A DNA stretch of 64,000 nucleotides from Bradyrhizobium liaoningense (GCF_018130955.1 NZ_JAFCJM010000032.1:25776-89775), one strand, 5' to 3'; numbered from the stretch's first letter, positions 52,341 to 61,212 are shown. Numbers and translations: made by a program. The notes: a model not told the origin generated them from the letters alone.

Positions 52341-53837
52341 ATGCGGCCCGTGCTTGCGCTCGTTGCGGCTTTCGCCGTCTTAGCTGGCGATGACCTGGGC
52401 GTCGCCCAGGTCGGACAATTCCCGTTTGCGCTGACGCGCGAGGGACAGATGCTCGGTGGCGTGGAGGGTGACATCTCCTCCTTCAAGGGCCTTGCTTATG
52501 CGATGGCGCCGATTGGCCCGCTGCGCTGGCGTCCGCCGCAGGACGCACCCGAAAGTTCGGAGATGCGCACCGCCTACGACTACGGTCCGGCGTGTCTTCA
52601 GCCTGGAATCGCGCAGGCGAGCGAGCACTGCCTCACGCTCAACGTGTTCCGGCCGTTCGGCGTCGATGGTCCACTGCCGATCATGGTGTTCATCCATGGC
52701 GGCGATTTCGTTGGAGGGACCGCAAACGATCCGCTGTTCGACGGCGCAAGACTTGCGCAGGCGGGCCTCATCGCGATCACGCTGAATTATCGACTTGGCG
52801 CGTTCGGCTGGCTGGTGCATTCCGCGCTCGCCGAAGGATCCTCGGGCGGCGCCGTGATGAACTACGGCCTGATGGACCAGATCGCGGCGCTGCAATGGAT
52901 CCACGACAATGCCGCGGCGTTCGGCGGTGATCCCGACAATATCACGTTGTTCGGCTCCGGCGCCGGCGCAACGTCGATCGCACTTCTGATGCTGTGCGAT
53001 CAGTCGCGCGACTTGTTCCAGAAGGCGATCCTGCAATCGCTGCCCGGCCGTGGGCGCCTGCGTTCGATCGAAGCCGCGCAAACCGTCGGCAAGGAATTTG
53101 CAGAGATCGCCGCACGCGACCAAAAAGAATTCGATCTGCGCACGGCCGATCCCAAGCGGCTCATGGCGGCGCAGAAGCTTCTGCTTGCCAGATATCCGCG
53201 CGCCTTTGGACCGGTTGTCGACGGCGTGCTTGTGAAGAGCGACATTGCGGCCGGCTTCGCGGCAGGCCGCGAAAACCGCATTCCCCTGATCATCGGCTCC
53301 AACGACGACGAGACCGGCTCTGACAACGAGCCGGATGCCAAGGAAGAGTTCGGATTGGCCGGCGCCTCAGCCGACGAATTGCGGCAACTCTATCCCGAAA
53401 GCTCCAGCGGGCCGGCCGAGCTCGCAGCGCGGCTCTATACCGACAGGATGTTTACCGAACCTGCACGGCTGCTTGCCCGTCTGCATGCGGCGCGCGGTGC
53501 GTCGACGTTCCGCTATCGGTTCGGCTATGTACCGGAGGCCGAGCGCGCCGGTCGCGAGGGTGGCCAAGGGCGCGAGCTTCAGTTCATCTTCGGCGTCGAG
53601 GGCGTGCCGGGCGCCGGCGTGTTGTCGCGCAGAGATCGCGAAGTCGGGCGCGTCTTGCGGAGCTACTGGATCAACTTTGCCAGGACAGGCGATCCCAATG
53701 GCGCGGATCTGCCGCGCTGGGACGCAGGCACGGATCGCGACCAGTTGCTGCTGATCACCAATGAACGGATATCCGGCACCGCCGATCCGTGGTCGGAGCG
53801 GCTGGACCGGCTGGAGCGCCGAAGTTTGAAGGAGTAG
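52341..53837 (+). CDS. Carboxylesterase type B-like protein lacking catalytic residues
   Basis: A 498-residue alpha/beta hydrolase of the type-B carboxylesterase family with a signal-like N-terminus (MRPVLALVAAFAVLAG). The oxyanion HGGDFVGGT and the conserved NARTGDPNG-like FARTGDPNGADLPRW are present. The nucleophile motif, usually GESAG, reads GSGAG, so the serine position is Gly207. The catalytic histidine position (usual HGxEL) reads QGREL, Gln409. The acid Glu324 (DDET) is kept. It is probably not an active hydrolase of the normal type, but may bind ligands. I chose ATG 52341, where the signal begins; upstream in-frame residues are not family-like. Confidence 0.86.
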   Translation: MRPVLALVAAFAVLAGDDLGVAQVGQFPFALTREGQMLGGVEGDISSFKGLAYAMAPIGPLRWRPPQDAPESSEMRTAYDYGPACLQPGIAQASEHCLTLNVFRPFGVDGPLPIMVFIHGGDFVGGTANDPLFDGARLAQAGLIAITLNYRLGAFGWLVHSALAEGSSGGAVMNYGLMDQIAALQWIHDNAAAFGGDPDNITLFGSGAGATSIALLMLCDQSRDLFQKAILQSLPGRGRLRSIEAAQTVGKEFAEIAARDQKEFDLRTADPKRLMAAQKLLLARYPRAFGPVVDGVLVKSDIAAGFAAGRENRIPLIIGSNDDETGSDNEPDAKEEFGLAGASADELRQLYPESSSGPAELAARLYTDRMFTEPARLLARLHAARGASTFRYRFGYVPEAERAGREGGQGRELQFIFGVEGVPGAGVLSRRDREVGRVLRSYWINFARTGDPNGADLPRWDAGTDRDQLLLITNERISGTADPWSERLDRLERRSLKE

Positions 53838-53841
53838 GGGG

Positions 53842-54021
53842 TTAAGCGGCGAGCTCGACGCGGGGCGCCAGCGTCAGGCGGTCTTCTTCCAGAAAGTCCA
53901 TCGCGCCGTCCTTCTCGACGGCGTAAAACTGCTGCCCCTCGCGCGACCTGTAGGCGGCGCGGACGACCCCGCGGCGGCCCTTGTCACTGTTGACGACGTC
54001 CCCCAGCGCAAACTTTGCCAT
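53842..54021 (-). CDS. Small hypothetical protein (59 residues)
   Basis: A 59-residue protein, AKFALGDVVNSDKGRRGVVR then REGQQFYAVEKDGAMDFLEE, a compact beta-rich pattern like small SH3-type proteins. I chose ATG 54021; GGAATCAAG lies directly upstream. A longer frame to 54084 lacks a ribosome site. No specific family is claimed. Confidence 0.65.
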   Translation of the reverse strand: MAKFALGDVVNSDKGRRGVVRAAYRSREGQQFYAVEKDGAMDFLEEDRLTLAPRVELAA

Positions 54022-54155
54022 CTTGATTCCCGAAAGCGATATAGTGGCCGAGTGCTTCGACCGCGGGCGGATTTTGGGCGGCAAATCGTTAACGACTTGC
54101 TAACCATAAACGTTTGCCCGATGCTTCCACCTTCAAGAGAGACGAGCCGATAGCC

Positions 54156-54953
54156 ATGACGAGACTTCCGACTTTCTTCCTGTCGCATGGCGGCGGTCCC
54201 TGGCCCTTCATGGAAGACAGGCGGGTGCAATACGCCAGAACCGCGAAGGAATTCAGCGCCCTTCCGCAACGCCTGCCGGCAAAGCCGAAGGTCGTGCTCG
54301 TGATTACCGGCCACTGGGAGACGGATGAGTTCACGGTATCGACCGCGGCGCATCCGCCGATGGTCTACGACTACTACGGTTTCCCCGAGCATACCTACCA
54401 CCTCAAATATCCGGCGCCCGGCGAGCCGGCGCTCGCGGCGAAGGTGAAGGCGCTGTTGCAGGGCGCGGGCATGAATTGCCGGGAAGATGGCAATCAGGGG
54501 TTTGACCACGGCACCTTCGTGCCGCTGGGGCTGATGTATCCGAATGCCGATATGCCGATCGTGCTGTTGTCCTTGAAATCGAGCTACGATCCGGCCGAGC
54601 ATATCCGGGTCGGTCAGGCCCTCGCCCCCCTGCGCGACGAGGGGATCTTGATCGTCGGCAGCGGGCTGACCTATCACAACATGCGCGGCTTCGGACGGGC
54701 CGAGTCCAAGCCGGTGTCATATGATTTCGAGGCCTATCTGAACGAGGCCATCAGCCAACCGGATCCCAAGCGGCGCAATCAGATGCTGATCGACTGGCAG
54801 AACGCGCCAAGCGCGCGGCTCGCCCATCCGCGGGAGGATCATTTGATCCCGCTTATGGTCGCAGCCGGCGCTGCCGACGGCGACACCGGCCACCGCCTGT
54901 TCGTCGACGAGGTCGCGAGCGTCGCGATGGCATCGTATGAGTTTGGCGGCTAG
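54156..54953 (+). CDS. Class III extradiol ring-cleavage dioxygenase (DODA-type)
   Basis: A 265-residue protein of the LigB/DODA family. Metal-binding histidines sit in FFLSHGGGPWPF, ITGHWETDEF and FDHGTFVPLGLMYP, and the later TYHNMRGFG is conserved. It probably opens a catechol ring; 4,5-DOPA-type or other aromatic substrates cannot be separated. ATG 54156 begins at MTRLPTFFLSHGGG; GAGAGACGAGC is upstream. Its 3' end overlaps the convergent SemiSWEET gene by 4 bases. Confidence 0.9.
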   Translation: MTRLPTFFLSHGGGPWPFMEDRRVQYARTAKEFSALPQRLPAKPKVVLVITGHWETDEFTVSTAAHPPMVYDYYGFPEHTYHLKYPAPGEPALAAKVKALLQGAGMNCREDGNQGFDHGTFVPLGLMYPNADMPIVLLSLKSSYDPAEHIRVGQALAPLRDEGILIVGSGLTYHNMRGFGRAESKPVSYDFEAYLNEAISQPDPKRRNQMLIDWQNAPSARLAHPREDHLIPLMVAAGAADGDTGHRLFVDEVASVAMASYEFGG

Positions 54954-55210
54954 CTGTATTTCAGCTTCATGTACAAAATGCCGCCCGCGAGCACGATGGT
55001 GATCGCGTTGGCGGCGACGAGCGGAGCGTCGCCGGAGAGCAGGCCGTAGACGAGCCACAGCACGAGGCCAAGCACCATCAAGAGGAACATCCAAAGCGAA
55101 ATGTCCTCGGTGGAGCGGGTCTTCCAGACCTTGATGAATTGCGGAGCGTAGGCGAGGGTGGTGCAGGTTGCGGCCGCAAACCCCAGCATCTTGATGACGA
55201 ACGATTCCAT
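54950..55210 (-). CDS. SemiSWEET family sugar transporter
   Basis: An 86-residue protein with three membrane helices and the PQ-loop TLAYAPQFIKVWKTRST. It matches the size of bacterial SemiSWEETs, which act as dimers to carry sugars across the inner membrane. Gene order places it beside glycogen synthesis genes on the same strand, which would fit a sugar role, but no shared operon is evident. Confidence 0.9.
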   Translation of the reverse strand: MESFVIKMLGFAAATCTTLAYAPQFIKVWKTRSTEDISLWMFLLMVLGLVLWLVYGLLSGDAPLVAANAITIVLAGGILYMKLKYS

Positions 55211-55261
55211 GCCGGCTCTGTAGCATGGATTCGGTGGTTGAAATGCGGAAGCCGACCCCGT

Positions 55262-56719
55262 TCAAACCCGGCGTGACACGAGGACGTCGCGATAGAGCGC
55301 GGCATATTGTCCGGCGCGGTTGCGCCACGAGACGTCCGTTGTCATGCCGCTCTGCTGCAGTCGCCGCCAGGTCAGATGATCGTGGAAGGCGATGTTGGCC
55401 TTGCGCAGCGCGGCGCCGAGATTGTCCGATGTCACCGGGCCGAACTTGAATCCGGTCGCGGCATTGCCTGACAAATCGGCCTCGCCGATGTCGACCACGG
55501 TATCCTCGAGACCGCCGACGCGCGCCACGATCGGGACGGCGCCATAGCGCAACGCGCAGAGTTGCGTGAGCCCGCAAGGCTCGAAGCGCGACGGCACGAC
55601 CAGCGCGTCCGAGCCCGCCTGGACGAGATGCGCGAGGATCTCGTCGTAGCCGATCACGGCGGCGATCCGTCCCGGATGCGCGCGCGCCGCGGCCTGGTAG
55701 CGATCCTGCAGATCCGCATCTCCACTGCCGAGCAGCGCAAGTTGCATGCCCTCGCCGAGGATCGTCGGGATGCTTTCCAGCAATAGATCGAGGCCCTTCT
55801 GCCAGGACAGCCGGCTGATGACACCGAGCAGCAGCGAGTCCGGCGAGGGATCGAGGTTGAACTGACGCTGCAGCGCCGCCTTGTTCGCCGCGCGGAACGG
55901 CAGGTCTTCGGCGCTGAAGCGGTAGGCGATGTGCGGATCGGATTCCGGATCCCACACCGAAATGTCGATGCCGTTGAGGATGCCGCTCAGCGCGCCAGAG
56001 CGCTCCCGCAGCAAGCCGCCGAGCCCCATGCCGCCTTCGTCGCTCTGGATCTCCTGGGCGTAGGTCGGCGACACCGTGGTGATGCGATCGGCGAATTGCA
56101 GCCCGGCCTTGAGCAGGCTGATCGATCCGTAATATTCGACGCCGTGGATGTTGAAGGAGCCCGGCGGCAGCTCGAACGGACCGAGCATCTCGTAGGGAAA
56201 CTTGCCCTGATAGGCCATGTTGTGGATGGTCATGACCGTGCCGGGCCGCGGCCTGTCGGCATAGTGCAGATAGGCCGGTGCGAGGCCCGCCTGCCAGTCA
56301 TGGGCGTGCACGATGTCGGGCACGAAGGAGGGGATTGCGCCGAGCCCGATCTCGGCCGCCATGCGGGAAAGTGCGGCGAAGCGCAGGCCGTTGTCGGGCC
56401 AGTCGTGGCCCTCTGGCGTCAGATAGGGATTGCCGGGCCGATCGAACAAATGCGGCGCGTCGAGCACGAGAAGATCGAAGCCGTCGCGCGCGCCGCCGAG
56501 CACGCGCGCCGGTCCGCCGAAGAACTCGTCCCAGCGCAAGAGTTCGTCCGCACCGGGGAGGGCGCGGATGACGCTCGGATACCCCGGCACCAGCGTCCGC
56601 ATGTCGACGCCGTGCGCGGTCAGCGCCGCGGGAAGCGCGCCCGTGACGTCAGCTAGTCCCCCTGTCTTGATGATCGGATAGATTTCGGAGGCGACCGCAA
56701 GGACGCGGATGGGCGTCAT
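55262..56719 (-). CDS. glgA: Glycogen synthase
   Basis: Adds glucose from ADP-glucose to growing glycogen. The 485-residue GT5 protein has the N-terminal ADP-glucose motif IYPIIKTGGLADVTGALP (KTGG). Catalytic-domain motifs are VPDIVHAHDWQAGL and the C-terminal VVPSRFEPCGLTQLCALRYG. Its start overlaps the glgC stop by four bases (ATGA), so it follows the enzyme that makes its substrate. Confidence 0.96.
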   Translation of the reverse strand: MTPIRVLAVASEIYPIIKTGGLADVTGALPAALTAHGVDMRTLVPGYPSVIRALPGADELLRWDEFFGGPARVLGGARDGFDLLVLDAPHLFDRPGNPYLTPEGHDWPDNGLRFAALSRMAAEIGLGAIPSFVPDIVHAHDWQAGLAPAYLHYADRPRPGTVMTIHNMAYQGKFPYEMLGPFELPPGSFNIHGVEYYGSISLLKAGLQFADRITTVSPTYAQEIQSDEGGMGLGGLLRERSGALSGILNGIDISVWDPESDPHIAYRFSAEDLPFRAANKAALQRQFNLDPSPDSLLLGVISRLSWQKGLDLLLESIPTILGEGMQLALLGSGDADLQDRYQAAARAHPGRIAAVIGYDEILAHLVQAGSDALVVPSRFEPCGLTQLCALRYGAVPIVARVGGLEDTVVDIGEADLSGNAATGFKFGPVTSDNLGAALRKANIAFHDHLTWRRLQQSGMTTDVSWRNRAGQYAALYRDVLVSRRV

Positions 56720-57978
56720 GTATCGAGCCCGTCGATCATCGGCTGCGTGATGAGCGATATGCCCTGCTCGGTGGTGCGGAAGCGCTTGGCGTCTTCCGCG
56801 GGATCCTCGCCGACGACGAGACCCTCGGGGATTTCGACGCCCCGGTCGATCACCACGTTCTTCAGCCGCGCGCCGCGACCGACGTTCACATACGGCATGA
56901 TCACGGCGTTCTCGACATTGGCAAATGAGTTGATACGCACGCCGGTGAACAGCAGCGAGCGGCGCAGCGACGCGCCCGAGATGATGCAGCCGCCGGACAC
57001 GAGCGAACTCACGGCTTGTCCGCGCCGGCTCTCCTCGTCATGGACGAATTTCGCCGGCGGAGTGATCTCGGCATAGGACCAGATCGGCCAGGAGCGGTCG
57101 AACAGATCGAGCTCCGGCACCACGTCGGTGAGGTCGATATTGGCGGCCCAGTAGGCATCGACGGTTCCGGCGTCGCGCCAGTAGGAGCGGGGATCGTTGC
57201 CCGACCTCACGCAAGAGCTTGAGAATTGATGCGCGATGGCCCGGCCATGCTTGACGATGTAGGGGATGATGTCCTTGCCAAAATCGTGGCTTGAATTCGG
57301 ATCGTCGGCGTCGCGCTTCAGCTCGTCGAACAGGAATTTGGAATCGAAGACGTAGATGCCCATGCTCGCAAGCGACTTGTCGGGCTTGCCGGGCATCGGC
57401 GGCGGATCGGCCGGCTTTTCCAGGAACGACTTGATGACGTCATTGTCGTCGATGTCCATGATGCCGAAGCCGGATGATTCCGCGCGCGGCATTTCGAGGC
57501 AGCCGACCGTGACGTCGGCGCGGCTCTCGACGTGCTGCTTCAGCATCAGCTCGTAGTCCATCTTGTAGATGTGGTCGCCGGCGAGCAGCACGATGTATTT
57601 TGCGCCATGGGATTCGATGATGTCGATGTTCTGGTACACGGCGTCCGCCGTGCCGACATACCACATCGACTCCGAAACGCGCTGGCTGGCGGGGAGGATG
57701 TCAAAACTCTCGTTGCGCTCGGGCCGGAAGAAGTTCCAGCCCATCTGGAGATGCCGGATCAGGCTGTGGGCCTTGTATTGCGTCGCGACCGCGATGCGGC
57801 GGATGCCGGAATTGACCGCATTGGACAGCGCGAAATCGATGATGCGGGACTTGCCGCCGAAATAGACAGCAGGCTTGGCGCGGCGGTCCGTGAGCTCCAG
57901 CAGCCTCGAGCCCCGCCCGCCGGCGAGAACGAAGGCAAGCGCCTGGCGCGCCAGCGGCTCATTTCCAACTCTACTCAT
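56716..57978 (-). CDS. glgC: Glucose-1-phosphate adenylyltransferase
   Basis: Makes ADP-glucose from ATP and glucose-1-phosphate, the committed step of glycogen synthesis. The 420-residue protein has the nucleotide loop VLAGGRGSRLLELTDRRAKP. YIVLLAGDHIYKMDY carries the metal aspartate, and SYWRDAGTVDAYWAAN is near the sugar-phosphate site. A C-terminal left-handed beta-helix repeat follows. I chose ATG 57978 (GGGAGGATG upstream); the frame to 58053 is an unlikely extension. Confidence 0.96.
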   Translation of the reverse strand: MSRVGNEPLARQALAFVLAGGRGSRLLELTDRRAKPAVYFGGKSRIIDFALSNAVNSGIRRIAVATQYKAHSLIRHLQMGWNFFRPERNESFDILPASQRVSESMWYVGTADAVYQNIDIIESHGAKYIVLLAGDHIYKMDYELMLKQHVESRADVTVGCLEMPRAESSGFGIMDIDDNDVIKSFLEKPADPPPMPGKPDKSLASMGIYVFDSKFLFDELKRDADDPNSSHDFGKDIIPYIVKHGRAIAHQFSSSCVRSGNDPRSYWRDAGTVDAYWAANIDLTDVVPELDLFDRSWPIWSYAEITPPAKFVHDEESRRGQAVSSLVSGGCIISGASLRRSLLFTGVRINSFANVENAVIMPYVNVGRGARLKNVVIDRGVEIPEGLVVGEDPAEDAKRFRTTEQGISLITQPMIDGLDT

Positions 57979-58144
57979 GTCATCCTCCCGAGGACGCTGA
58001 TTTATCGCTCCGAACCTTCCATTCTCGAAAGGCCGGCCGGGCCGCCACGGCATCGAATTCTAGCGGCACGGATAACAATTCGGAAAGCGGCATGTTGGTT
58101 GCGAGGCCGATGGTCTTCGTTGCGCCGGATCAGGCAAGCTGGTC

Positions 58145-58700
58145 TCATTCGATCACCTTGTCGGCGAGCGTCAGCAGGGTGGACGGCAGGGTGATGCCGA
58201 GCTGCCTTGCGGTCCTGACATTGACGATCAGCACGAACTTGCTGGCCTGCTCGATCGGGAGATCGCCAGGATGCGCGCCCTGGACGAGCCTGGCGGCGTA
58301 GATCCCGGCGCGACGGAAGTCGTCCAGGAGATCGGCGGAGGAGGTCATCAAGAGGCCCGCTCGCGCCCAGTCGGTACACACGCCCAAGGTCGGCTTGCCC
58401 GTGGCCGCCGGCCAGCGGAATGACGCGTGCCATGTTGTTGTAGAGCACTGAATCGCCGGAGACGTAGAAGGCGCTGGCTTCGTCGTTTACGCCCGCCGCG
58501 AATGAGGTGAAGACCAGTGGCGCGTTCGGCAGTTCGTCCCGGATCGTGCGCACCGCCTCGCCCTGCTGCTGGGCGAACTCCGCGCTGCCCGGGACCGGCA
58601 TCGCGATGAAAGGTACACTGGTATCCTTCTGTGCCGGTGCGGCCGCCGGCCAAGTGGTCGCCACGCCTGCCGCAAGCCGCAGAAGCGCCCGCCGTTCCAT
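58145..58700 (-). pseudogene. ABC transporter substrate-binding protein (ABC_sub_bind family), decayed
   Basis: The N-terminal part starts at ATG 58700 with a signal peptide (RRALLRLAAGVATTWPAAAP) and reads FYVSGDSVLYNNMARVIPLA. The frame is lost near 58405-58412, and the usual C-terminus continues in another frame: TGKPTLGVCTDWARAGLLMT, then the final ARQLGITLPSTLLTLADKVIE stretch to 58145. Intact members are about 320 residues; here only about 185 residues' worth remain, so there is also an internal deletion between signal peptide and body. At least two lesions mark it as a remnant. Confidence 0.8.
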
Positions 58701-58895
58701 GCGGTTTCCCCCTGAATTGCCCGAACGTTGGGTCGGTTCCATCAAATCACAGGGAGCGGGCCAGGGCCAGCGCGGCCAGCCGCCCTAGGCTACGCCCGCC
58801 CTCTTGATTTTTTGAGCGGCCGCTTCCACGGCATCGGGAAGAAGTGGTAAACTCCATCATATTTTTTGATTGCTACTTAAATGATTGGATCAGCG

Positions 58896-59336
58896 ATGGC
58901 CTGCGCTTATGGATTGTTTGGCCTGTTGCGACTGATGAGTGTCGGGCTGGCCTACCTCACCGCTTCTCACGATCAACCGCCGCGCAATCTCGAAGCGGCC
59001 TGGCAGGTGCTGGCGCCTTGCGCGGAGACCATCTCGTTCGATGGCGCCTGGACGCTCTCGCTGAGCGAGAGTGGCAGCGCCATCGTCAACAGCGATCGGC
59101 ACGCACAGCGGCTGCAAGGGCATTGGGAGCTGCTCGACGCGCAGGCGCAGTCCTATCGCATCGACGTGCTGGCCTTCGGCAACGACTTCGTCGTCGTGCC
59201 CACTGCCGCCGGCTGCCTGCTCGGATCGGGTACCCTGCACAAGGTCGATCTGCGGCAGAGCTGGTTCACGCGCAACAAGCGCGATGGCGGAGATCTCGTC
59301 GCCTCCGTGTCGCGCGCGCATGTGACAATGAAGTAG
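58896..59336 (+). CDS. Hypothetical protein (146 residues), probably exported or membrane-anchored
   Basis: A hydrophobic N-terminus (CAYGLFGLLRLMSVGLAYLT) is followed by a globular part with TISFDGAWTLSLSESGSAIV and FGNDFVVVPTAAGCLLGSG. The pattern of short beta strands suggests a small exported beta-barrel-like protein of the protease inhibitor-lipoprotein kind, but I do not assert that. Start uncertain: ATG 58881 adds five residues. Confidence 0.65.
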   Translation: MACAYGLFGLLRLMSVGLAYLTASHDQPPRNLEAAWQVLAPCAETISFDGAWTLSLSESGSAIVNSDRHAQRLQGHWELLDAQAQSYRIDVLAFGNDFVVVPTAAGCLLGSGTLHKVDLRQSWFTRNKRDGGDLVASVSRAHVTMK

Positions 59337-59541
59337 CTGTCCATCCGCCTCGCGCTCGGCCACAATCGCCGGCCAGAACATTGTCGGTGGGCGATCGATG
59401 TCGATGGACGCCGGCCCCGCCGTACGCTTTGTGCGCTGCACGCAAGATCAGGCTCCATCAAGGCTTTGACTCAGCGCAAAGAAGCCAGATCATGGCGTGC
59501 GAACTCTTTTCCGAATGATACGTCAGACAGGGAGCGAGGCG

Positions 59542-60009
59542 ATGAGTATCTGGAAAACAGCAATGACCTGTACGCTGGCGGGTGCCGTCATGGCCGGTCA
59601 GCTGGAGCAGGCCGCGGCGGCGCCGATGCCGACCAATGTCGCGGCGATGAAGGCGGCAGTTGCCGACGACACCACTCAGGTGTACTGGCGCGGCGGCGGC
59701 TGGGGGTGGGGCATCGGAGCCCTTGCGGCCGGCGCCATCATCGGCGGTGCCATCGCCAGCGCGCCCTATGCCTACGGCTACGGATATCCCTACGGCGGCT
59801 ATGGCTACGCGCCGGCATATTACGGTTACGGCTACGGTCCCGGCTATGGCTATGGCTACGGCCCGTCCTATGGCTACGCGCCATATTACGGCTATCGCCG
59901 TTACTATCGTCCGTATTACGGGTATGCCCGTCCGTATTACGGAGCCGGCTACGGCTACTATCGGCCGTACCGTCCCTACGTCCGCCAATACTATCGCGGC
60001 TACTGGTGA
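59542..60009 (+). CDS. Gly/Tyr-rich exported protein
   Basis: A 155-residue protein. The signal peptide ends near EQAAAAPMP. A Gly/Ala hydrophobic stretch (GIGALAAGAIIGGAIASAP, residues about 55-75) follows, and the last 80 residues are an imperfect Gly-Tyr-Pro-Arg repeat (GYGYGPGYGYGYGPSYGYAP). Such tails are low-complexity and may form a surface or cell-wall layer; the role is unknown. CAGGGAGCGAGGCG lies upstream of the chosen ATG. An extension to 59497 is less likely. Confidence 0.85.
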   Translation: MSIWKTAMTCTLAGAVMAGQLEQAAAAPMPTNVAAMKAAVADDTTQVYWRGGGWGWGIGALAAGAIIGGAIASAPYAYGYGYPYGGYGYAPAYYGYGYGPGYGYGYGPSYGYAPYYGYRRYYRPYYGYARPYYGAGYGYYRPYRPYVRQYYRGYW

Positions 60010-60033
60010 TCCCGGTCGTTGCAGGAGGCACTC

Positions 60034-60633
60034 ATGTCAAGTCAGGCGCATTTCTATCTGAACTGGGCCAAGGAGCGGATCGACGAGATGGACGCCATGC
60101 TCGGCACGCTGGAAGGCAGGATGAGCCAGCTCACGGCTGACGCACGCGCCGCGACGGACAAGGCCGTCGCGGATCTGCGCAGCCGGCGCGAAGCGTTCTT
60201 CGGCGAGATGAAGAAGCAGAGCGAGGCGGGCGAGGCCGCTTGGGCGCAGGCCAAGCAGCAGCTCGACACGCAGTGGACGAACTTCCAGAGCGAGGCCAAC
60301 AAGTCTCTCGAGAAGGCGGTGCAGCAGGCCAGGCAGCAGCAGACGGCCTTCGAGGAGATCGCGGCCGCGCAGGTCAAGTCGTGGCGCGAGGCGGCGGAAA
60401 AATTCCAGGCGTCATCCGCCGAATTCGCCGCCGATCGTCGCGCCAAGATGGAAGCGAGCGTCCAGGAAATGAAGGCGGGCGCTTCGGCCGCGGAAGCACG
60501 GATTCAGGAGCTGGCGAAGGCCGGTGCAGCCTCCTGGAGCGCGTGGAGCACGGCGCTCACGGAGTCGCGCGCGGCCTTCGATCGCGCCAATCAGGCAGCG
60601 TGGGACTCGTTCAAGCGATCGTCGGGGCAGTAG
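60034..60633 (+). CDS. Coiled-coil (phasin-like) hypothetical protein
   Basis: A 199-residue, almost entirely helical protein rich in Ala, Gln, Glu and Lys. Heptad-like repeats run from about residue 15 to 175 (e.g. TADARAATDKAVADLRSRRE). It lacks a signal peptide or membrane segment. Resemblance to phasins and apolipoprotein-like coils is one of composition only. GCAGGAGGC precedes the ATG. It lies 24 bases after the Gly/Tyr-rich gene on the same strand. Confidence 0.75.
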   Translation: MSSQAHFYLNWAKERIDEMDAMLGTLEGRMSQLTADARAATDKAVADLRSRREAFFGEMKKQSEAGEAAWAQAKQQLDTQWTNFQSEANKSLEKAVQQARQQQTAFEEIAAAQVKSWREAAEKFQASSAEFAADRRAKMEASVQEMKAGASAAEARIQELAKAGAASWSAWSTALTESRAAFDRANQAAWDSFKRSSGQ

Positions 60634-60640
60634 CTCGCGC

Positions 60641-60687
60641 GCATGACCTCGCGACAAACGCGGAACGCGTTTGCGCGGAGATCATGC
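60641..60687. repeat. Dispersed palindromic repeat, short copy
   Basis: Shares 41 of 42 bases (60647-60688) with the long copy near 890. Its core is a perfect hairpin, CAAACGCG-GAA-CGCGTTTG. It begins GCATGA and ends GATCATGC, the same termini as the long copy with about 25 bases lost inside. Confidence 0.7.
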
Positions 60688-60702
60688 GCTGGAAAAAGCT
60701 AA

Positions 60703-60733
60703 AGCGCGATGGCGGTTCAGCCGCTATCGCGCT
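60703..60733. repeat. Strong hairpin AGCGCGAT...ATCGCGCT
   Basis: AGCGCGAT-G-GCGG pairs with CCGC-T-ATCGCGCT, thirteen pairs including one G-T, around a TTCAG loop. It lies just after the short palindromic repeat, downstream of the coiled-coil gene. It could act as a terminator or be part of a compound repeat. Confidence 0.6.
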
Positions 60734-60851
60734 CCACAAATCGTAACAATCTTTGATGGACCTGCCGGGATCAATCCCGGCAGAGTCTTTGGAACTTCCC
60801 GGAACCGTCGGACGTTTGCAGCGCCGGGCAGGGCAACCCAGGAGGGGTGCC

Positions 60852-61166
60852 GTGCAAGCGCTGACGACATTATTAGTCTGTGTTGCTACTTTTTCTCTAG
60901 CCGTCGTTTCTTTTGCGCATGCCGAAAGCGGCCTTGCCTCATATTACGGATACGGAAAAACCGGTAAGAACGGTGAGCTGACCTGCGCCCACCGTACGCG
61001 TCCGTTCGGCAGCGTGCTCAGGGTGTCCTATGGCAGCCGCTCGATTCAATGCCGCGTCAACGATCGCGGCCCCTTCATCCGCGGCCGGATCGTTGATCTC
61101 TCGGTCCCCGCCGCCCGCGCGCTCGGCATGATGAGCGCTGGCGTAGTCCGGGTCTCGGTGGATTAG
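60852..61166 (+). CDS. RlpA-like exported protein (short form)
   Basis: A 104-residue protein with a signal peptide (LLVCVATFSLAVVSFAHAES) and one double-psi beta-barrel: GLASYYGYGKTGKNGEL and CRVNDRGPFIRGRIVDLSVP. There is no lipobox, linker or SPOR domain, in contrast to the 165-residue relative at 45876. I chose GTG 60852 because AGGAGG lies 6 bases upstream and the signal begins there; the frame to 60753 is not signal-like. Confidence 0.88.
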   Translation: MQALTTLLVCVATFSLAVVSFAHAESGLASYYGYGKTGKNGELTCAHRTRPFGSVLRVSYGSRSIQCRVNDRGPFIRGRIVDLSVPAARALGMMSAGVVRVSVD

Positions 61167-61212
61167 GCCGACAAGCGCGCTATAGTGCCGCCCAAAACGG
61201 GGCGAGAGCGCG

